Origin: JBNJEM01 sp051745935
GTDB lineage: Bacteria; Planctomycetota; Planctomycetia; Pirellulales; Pirellulaceae
NCBI GenBank assembly: GCA_051745935.1
Contig: JBNJEM010000299.1
Span: 1-9,270, forward strand
Reading direction: 5' to 3'
Length of the DNA: 9,270 nt
The translations under genes and the position numbers were made by a program. Below are positions 6,022 to 9,270 of this stretch, in pieces; the stretch's first letter is position 1, and every line of letters begins with the position of its first letter. The notes under the pieces were generated by a model, which searched no databases, was not told where the DNA came from, and worked only from the letters and a program-made list of their open reading frames with translations.

Positions 6022-7986
6022 CTACTGTTCCTTCAATTCCACGATTTTGTCGCGAATTGCCGCGGCCTGCTCGAAATTCAATTCATCGGCGGCTTTCATC
6101 ATTTCCCCCTCGAGTTCCTTGATGTATTCGGCGGTGACGTACTCTTCCTCTTTCACCTTTCCCACCGCCGCGTTCGCCGCTCGATGAGCCTCGACGTCCG
6201 ACTCAATACCCGCTTGAATGTTCTTCCGGATGGTTTCCGGCTTGATGTCGTGTTCCTTGTTGTACGCCTCCTGCTTGGCGCGGCGCCGGTTCGTTTCCTG
6301 GATCGCGTTCCGCATGGAGTCGGTGATCTTGTCGGCGTAGAGGATCACTTTGGCGTTGACGTTCCGAGCCGAACGACCAATCGTCTGGATGAGCGACGTT
6401 TCGCTCCGCAAAAACCCTTCCTTGTCGGCGTCCAGGATCGCCACCAGCGACACCTCTGGTAAATCGAGTCCCTCGCGGAGGAGGTTCACGCCCACCAAGG
6501 CCTCGAAGCGTCCCTGCCGCAGGTCGCGCAGCAGTTCCACGCGTTCAAACGCGTCCAGTTCACTATGCAGCCATTTGCAGGCCACGCCGTTCTCACAAAA
6601 GTACGTTGACAGGTCCTCGGCCAGCCGCTTGGTCAATGTCGTCACCAACACGCGTTCGCCGGCGGCCGCGCGCTGTCGAATCTGCTCCAAAAGATGCACC
6701 ACTTGGTTTTTGGCCGGCGCGACTTCAATGATCGGGTCGAGCAACCCAGTGGGCCGAATCACTTGCTCCACGATCTCGCCTCCCGTCCGTTCCAGCTCAT
6801 AATCGCCCGGGGTTGCCGAAACGAACACCACCGGCCCCACGCGTTTCTCCCATTCTTCGAATGTCAAGGGCCGATTGTCCATGGCGCTGGGGAGCCGAAA
6901 CCCATGTTCGACCAGGGTCTTCTTGCGGCTTTGATCACCGGCGAACATGGCGCGGATCTGCGGCACGGTCACGTGGGATTCGTCCACGACCAGCAGGAAG
7001 TCGTCCGGAAAAAAACTATACAGCGTGTCTGGAGGCTCACCAGGCGCTCGTCCCGACAACGGGCGGCTGTAGTTCTCGATGCCAGGGCAGACGCCGGTTT
7101 CCATCAACATCTCCATGTCGAACCGCGTCCGGGCGCTGAGCCGCTGCGCCTCCAACAGCTTGCCTTGCTGACGGAATTTCTCCAACTGCTCCTCCAGTTC
7201 CTGCTTGATTTGTTCCACCGCCTGTCCAATCCGTTCCTCCGGCATGACGAAATGCTTGGCCGGATAGATAAAGAGCTGATCCTGGACCGCGATCGTTTCA
7301 CCGCTCGTTGGATGGATCAACGACAATTGGTCAACTTCATCCCCCCATAACTCGACGCGAAACGCGTACTCCTCATACGAGGGCCAAATCTCCACGCAAT
7401 CGCCTCGGACACGAAACTTGCCTCGCTCAAAACTCACGTCGTTCCGCTCATACTGCACATCGATCAGCTGCCCCAGCAAGTCGTCCCGATCGATCCAATC
7501 ACCGCGCTGCACCGACACCATCATCTTGCGATAGTCTTCCGGAGACCCCAGCCCGTAAATGCTCGATACACTCGCCACCACGATCACGTCCTTGCGGCTC
7601 ATTAAACTGCTGGTCGACGCCAGACGGAGTCGATCGATCTCTTCGTTGATCGACGCATCCTTCTCAATGTATATGTCCCGCTGGGGAATATAGGCTTCCG
7701 GTTGATAGTAATCGTAGTAGCTGACGAAATAGCGAACGGCATTATGCGGGAAAAACTCCCTGAACTCGGAATAGAGCTGAGCGGCCAAGGTCTTGTTGTG
7801 CGAAACGACCAGGGTCGGCTTGCCCAATTGCTCGATCACATTGGCCATCGTGAACGTCTTGCCCGACCCCGTGACTCCCAGCAAGACCTGCTTCTCCTGC
7901 CCCCCCCGAATGCCTTTGACCAAGGCGTCAATCGCTTCCGGTTGGTCTCCCGCCGGTTCATAGGAACTGCATAACTGGAATTCCAT
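6022..7986 (-). CDS. uvrB: Excinuclease ABC subunit B
   Basis: The 654-residue damage-verification helicase of nucleotide excision repair; it is loaded onto DNA by UvrA and then recruits UvrC for incision. Length is normal for the family. Motifs: the GDQPEAI start (13-19); Walker A GVTGSGKT (37-44); the damage-probing beta-hairpin around YDYYQPEAYIP (91-101); DESH Walker B (335-338); SATPG (390-394); NLLREGLDLPEVSLVAILDADKEGF in helicase motif V region (501 onward); QTIGRSARN motif VI (534-542); and a C-terminal UVR domain (about 619-653) that contacts UvrC. The ATG at 7986 matches the family N-terminus, although no clear Shine-Dalgarno sequence precedes it. The gene is monocistronic as far as seen: a strong hairpin separates it from the gene upstream. 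A palindrome 45 bases upstream could be an operator. No uvrA or uvrC in the window. Confidence 0.98.
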   Translation of the reverse strand: MEFQLCSSYEPAGDQPEAIDALVKGIRGGQEKQVLLGVTGSGKTFTMANVIEQLGKPTLVVSHNKTLAAQLYSEFREFFPHNAVRYFVSYYDYYQPEAYIPQRDIYIEKDASINEEIDRLRLASTSSLMSRKDVIVVASVSSIYGLGSPEDYRKMMVSVQRGDWIDRDDLLGQLIDVQYERNDVSFERGKFRVRGDCVEIWPSYEEYAFRVELWGDEVDQLSLIHPTSGETIAVQDQLFIYPAKHFVMPEERIGQAVEQIKQELEEQLEKFRQQGKLLEAQRLSARTRFDMEMLMETGVCPGIENYSRPLSGRAPGEPPDTLYSFFPDDFLLVVDESHVTVPQIRAMFAGDQSRKKTLVEHGFRLPSAMDNRPLTFEEWEKRVGPVVFVSATPGDYELERTGGEIVEQVIRPTGLLDPIIEVAPAKNQVVHLLEQIRQRAAAGERVLVTTLTKRLAEDLSTYFCENGVACKWLHSELDAFERVELLRDLRQGRFEALVGVNLLREGLDLPEVSLVAILDADKEGFLRSETSLIQTIGRSARNVNAKVILYADKITDSMRNAIQETNRRRAKQEAYNKEHDIKPETIRKNIQAGIESDVEAHRAANAAVGKVKEEEYVTAEYIKELEGEMMKAADELNFEQAAAIRDKIVELKEQ

Positions 7987-8030
7987 ACATCGACCGCTTT
8001 ATTGTTAGCCAGTACCTTGGTTGTTAATTC

Positions 8031-8041
8031 AGTGTAACACT
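8031..8041 (-). promoter_or_regulatory. Palindrome AGTGTAACACT overlapping a possible uvrB promoter
   Basis: AGTGT-A-ACACT is an 11-base palindrome 45-55 bases upstream of the uvrB start. On the minus strand it contains TGTTACACT, a possible extended -10 (TGn TACACT), which would start transcription near 8024. No good -35 is present. A repressor site over a -10 would suit a damage-inducible gene, but this does not match the LexA boxes I know (CTGT-N8-ACAG, CGAAC-N4-GTTCG or GTTC-N7-GTTC). Confidence 0.3.
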
Positions 8042-8088
8042 TGCTCAACGGGATCGCGTGCCCAACCATGCCTTGGTCCACTTTTCGC

Positions 8089-8134
8089 GCGTAGCCGCGA
8101 AATCGGGGGACGCTCGCCGTTTTCGCGGCTACGC
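8089..8134. terminator. Perfect 14-bp hairpin across the stop codon of the glycosyltransferase-like gene
   Basis: GCGTAGCCGCGAAA (8089-8102) and TTTCGCGGCTACGC (8121-8134) are exact inverted arms. After a T-T mismatch the stem continues with CGG/CCG (8104-8106, 8117-8119). The stop codon of the minus-strand gene (8129-8131) lies inside one arm. On the minus strand the stem is followed by GCGAAAAG, not a T-run, so it is either an unusual terminator or an inserted extragenic palindrome that replaced the original gene end. I recall similar TAGCCGCGAAA palindromes in planctomycete genomes, unchecked. Confidence 0.55.
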
Positions 8135-8914
8135 CGCGCGTTGATCCCCTGGCTTACCCCGCACGGACCGACAGAAAAAACGCCATTCAGGCGACACGTC
8201 GGGGTCAAAGGCTCTCAGTACCATTTCGAACCGTTCTCGCGTTCGGTTCAATGAATAGCGTTGCTCCACGTGGCGCCGGCAATCCGTCCCCCACGCCCGC
8301 AAGACATCAAGCGGCATGTTCGCCCCTCGACAAAGACGCCCCCAACTTACCAGTTGCAAATCTTCCGCCCGATCGATAACCCCCAACCGATGAGGGGGGC
8401 AATGCGCGTCCGCGTGACGGCAATCCACGCCACCAGGAATCGGGACCAAACGCTGCCTGGCCAGCATCCGATGGAACCAGGGCAAACGCCGCCGCAATGC
8501 GTTACTGCCACACACGACCATCCCCCACAGCAACACAGCCAGCAGGAGCGAAACGCGATCCCGAAGCCGGAAAGGATGGCAATCGCCGGGCAGATGCACA
8601 AGCGTACGGCGTACCAGATCTGGCCTCGCCATCAATGCGACCCCCACCAACAACGGTGCCAACCGCGGGGCATGAATGGGGATCAAATCAAAATCCTTGG
8701 TACGCGCTAGATTCCATACCCGGTTTAAGAACCGGCCCAGTTTGCCTTCCCCGGTCACATGGTCAATTCGAGGATCCAGACAAAAGTCGGGACCAGTATA
8801 CGTGCAAAACGTGACCTCGCGCGCCTCCAACAGGGGCTGGGTAAACTGATCATAGGAGGGAGTCATCCGCGACCGGTATAAATGGATCGGGGGGCCACCG
8901 AGCCCGGGTTTCAT
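8129..8914 (-). CDS. GT4-type glycosyltransferase, internally deleted (possible pseudogene)
   Basis: A GT-B fold, family-4-like sugar transferase, probably for surface polysaccharide. Numbering from a TTG at 8920 (the ATG at 8914 is residue 3), the N-terminal acceptor domain is recognisable: GLGGPPIHLYR (6-16), VTFCTYTGPD (36-45), FDLIPIHAPRLAPLL (77-91), LVHLPGDCHPFRLRDR (107-122), VVCGSNALRRRLP (135-147), and IPGGVD (161-166), where the family usually has PNGVD. The donor domain opens with LQLVSWGRL (188-196), but within about ten residues the sequence becomes CRRHVEQRYSLNRTRERFEMVLR (214-236), which corresponds to the extreme C-terminal helix of GT4 enzymes. Roughly 130-150 residues, including the E-x7-E donor site, are missing. 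Total length is about 261 residues against 360-400 usual. The frame is open upstream to 8978 without a better start, and no clear Shine-Dalgarno is visible. Probably inactive; the start is uncertain. Confidence 0.65.
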   Translation of the reverse strand: MKPGLGGPPIHLYRSRMTPSYDQFTQPLLEAREVTFCTYTGPDFCLDPRIDHVTGEGKLGRFLNRVWNLARTKDFDLIPIHAPRLAPLLVGVALMARPDLVRRTLVHLPGDCHPFRLRDRVSLLLAVLLWGMVVCGSNALRRRLPWFHRMLARQRLVPIPGGVDCRHADAHCPPHRLGVIDRAEDLQLVSWGRLCRGANMPLDVLRAWGTDCRRHVEQRYSLNRTRERFEMVLRAFDPDVSPEWRFFCRSVRGKPGDQRAA

Positions 8915-8963
8915 CCCCAAAGGCGCCGCTCTGCTACACGGAACAACGTGCCGGGGCGTACCC

Positions 8964-8998
8964 TGGGGTGAGGATAAACTCTAAGTCCTGTCACCCCA
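8964..8998. repeat. REP-like hairpin TGGGGTGA/TCACCCCA
   Basis: Perfect eight-base arms (8964-8971, 8991-8998) continue with GGA/TCC (8972-8974, 8986-8988) after a two-base bulge, leaving an 11-base loop. This imperfect palindrome with a GGGGTGA-type head resembles REP sequences mobilised by RAYT transposases, by memory of such elements. No RAYT gene is present in the window. Confidence 0.45.
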
Positions 8999-9001
8999 AT
9001 T

Positions 9002-9100
9002 TGTTGCGCCTTACCGGTTACTGAAAAAGGACGTAGAGGACCAAAAGACCAAAGGGCGCATGCGGACACAGCTCAATTGCAAACCGCAAGGGGCGCAACA
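9002..9100. repeat. Nine-base inverted repeat TGTTGCGCC/GGCGCAACA, 81 bases apart
   Basis: Exact arms at 9002-9010 and 9092-9100 enclose 81 bases of non-coding sequence. They could be the ends of a very small element or the base of a long RNA stem, but internal pairing is poor. Significance is uncertain. Confidence 0.3.
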
Positions 9101-9247
9101 GAAGGTGAAATCCCTATTCGCCTGAGCCTGCCCATCGTCCGGCGTTTTCATCAGCCCAGGCGTCCCCCCGGCCTCAGTCATTAGATGGTCCAGGCAAGAC
9201 CAAAAGAAGGGTGACTGTACACTGACTCACATCGGAATAAACGATAT

Positions 9248-9270
9248 CCTGCTCCTGCTCCTGCTCCTGC
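9248..9270. repeat. Tandem hexanucleotide repeat (CCTGCT)n at the window edge
   Basis: Nearly four exact copies of CCTGCT (AGCAGG on the minus strand) run to the last base, so the array is probably longer outside the window. It lies in non-coding DNA as far as can be seen. Confidence 0.75.

Larger units (their letters stand above)
8915..9270. other. Gene-free region at the right edge of the window
   Basis: No open frame here looks like a protein on either strand. It contains a REP-like hairpin (8964-8998), a wider inverted repeat (9002-9100) and a hexanucleotide repeat (9248-9270), described separately. The part nearest the glycosyltransferase (8915-8980) is still open in that gene's frame and may be a remnant of its original N-terminus. 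I see no tRNA or other RNA gene. Confidence 0.5.

Noticed and set aside
5844..6122. Plus-strand open frame across the structured element and into uvrB
   Set aside because: It overlaps the uvrB 3' end antisense and a stretch of inverted repeats; looks like chance reading of non-coding sequence.
6694..7350. 218-residue plus-strand open frame opposite uvrB
   Set aside because: Antisense shadow of highly conserved uvrB codons.
8261..8710. 149-residue plus-strand open frame opposite the glycosyltransferase
   Set aside because: Gln/Pro/His-rich antisense translation; the minus strand has recognisable GT4 motifs.

Overview
The window reads like chromosomal DNA of a planctomycete, probably a Pirellulales-type organism. 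This is an inference from three things. The large secreted protease has an N-terminal 'FERCEDRLVFSS' stretch that resembles the planctomycete 'LEDRxLLS' export-type motif and carries planctomycete-style tandem C-terminal repeats. The intergenic regions are long and rich in palindromes. Genes are mostly single units rather than long operons.

Layout. (1) 27-947, minus strand: nadC, quinolinate phosphoribosyltransferase of de novo NAD synthesis, with an extended -10 promoter. Diverging from it at 1041-1421, plus strand, is a small membrane-anchored ComEA-type helix-hairpin-helix protein with a strong Shine-Dalgarno sequence. (2) 1422-1639: a short convergent spacer holding three hairpins. (3) 1640-4546, minus strand: a 968-residue subtilisin-family (S8) protease with an intact Asp/His/Asn/Ser active site, a PPC-like domain, and five to six tandem repeats of about 46 residues. 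(4) 4547-6021: about 1.5 kb without a convincing gene. It contains many hairpins, an interspersed-repeat-like stretch, and a densely structured element at 5761-5949 just downstream of uvrB. (5) 6022-7986, minus strand: uvrB, a complete excinuclease ABC subunit B. (6) 8129-8914, minus strand: a GT-B/GT4 glycosyltransferase that appears to have lost most of its donor-binding domain through an internal deletion. A perfect 14-bp hairpin sits across its stop codon. (7) 8915-9270: no gene; a REP-like hairpin, a wider inverted repeat and a hexanucleotide repeat running off the window edge.

The genes do not form one pathway: NAD synthesis, a DNA-binding HhH protein, a secreted protease, nucleotide excision repair and a cell-surface sugar transferase. 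I found no CRISPR array, tRNA, rRNA, intact transposase, toxin-antitoxin pair or defence gene. The most interesting items are the structured element at 5761-5949, the protease repeat array, the internally deleted glycosyltransferase, and several different palindrome types in the spacers.
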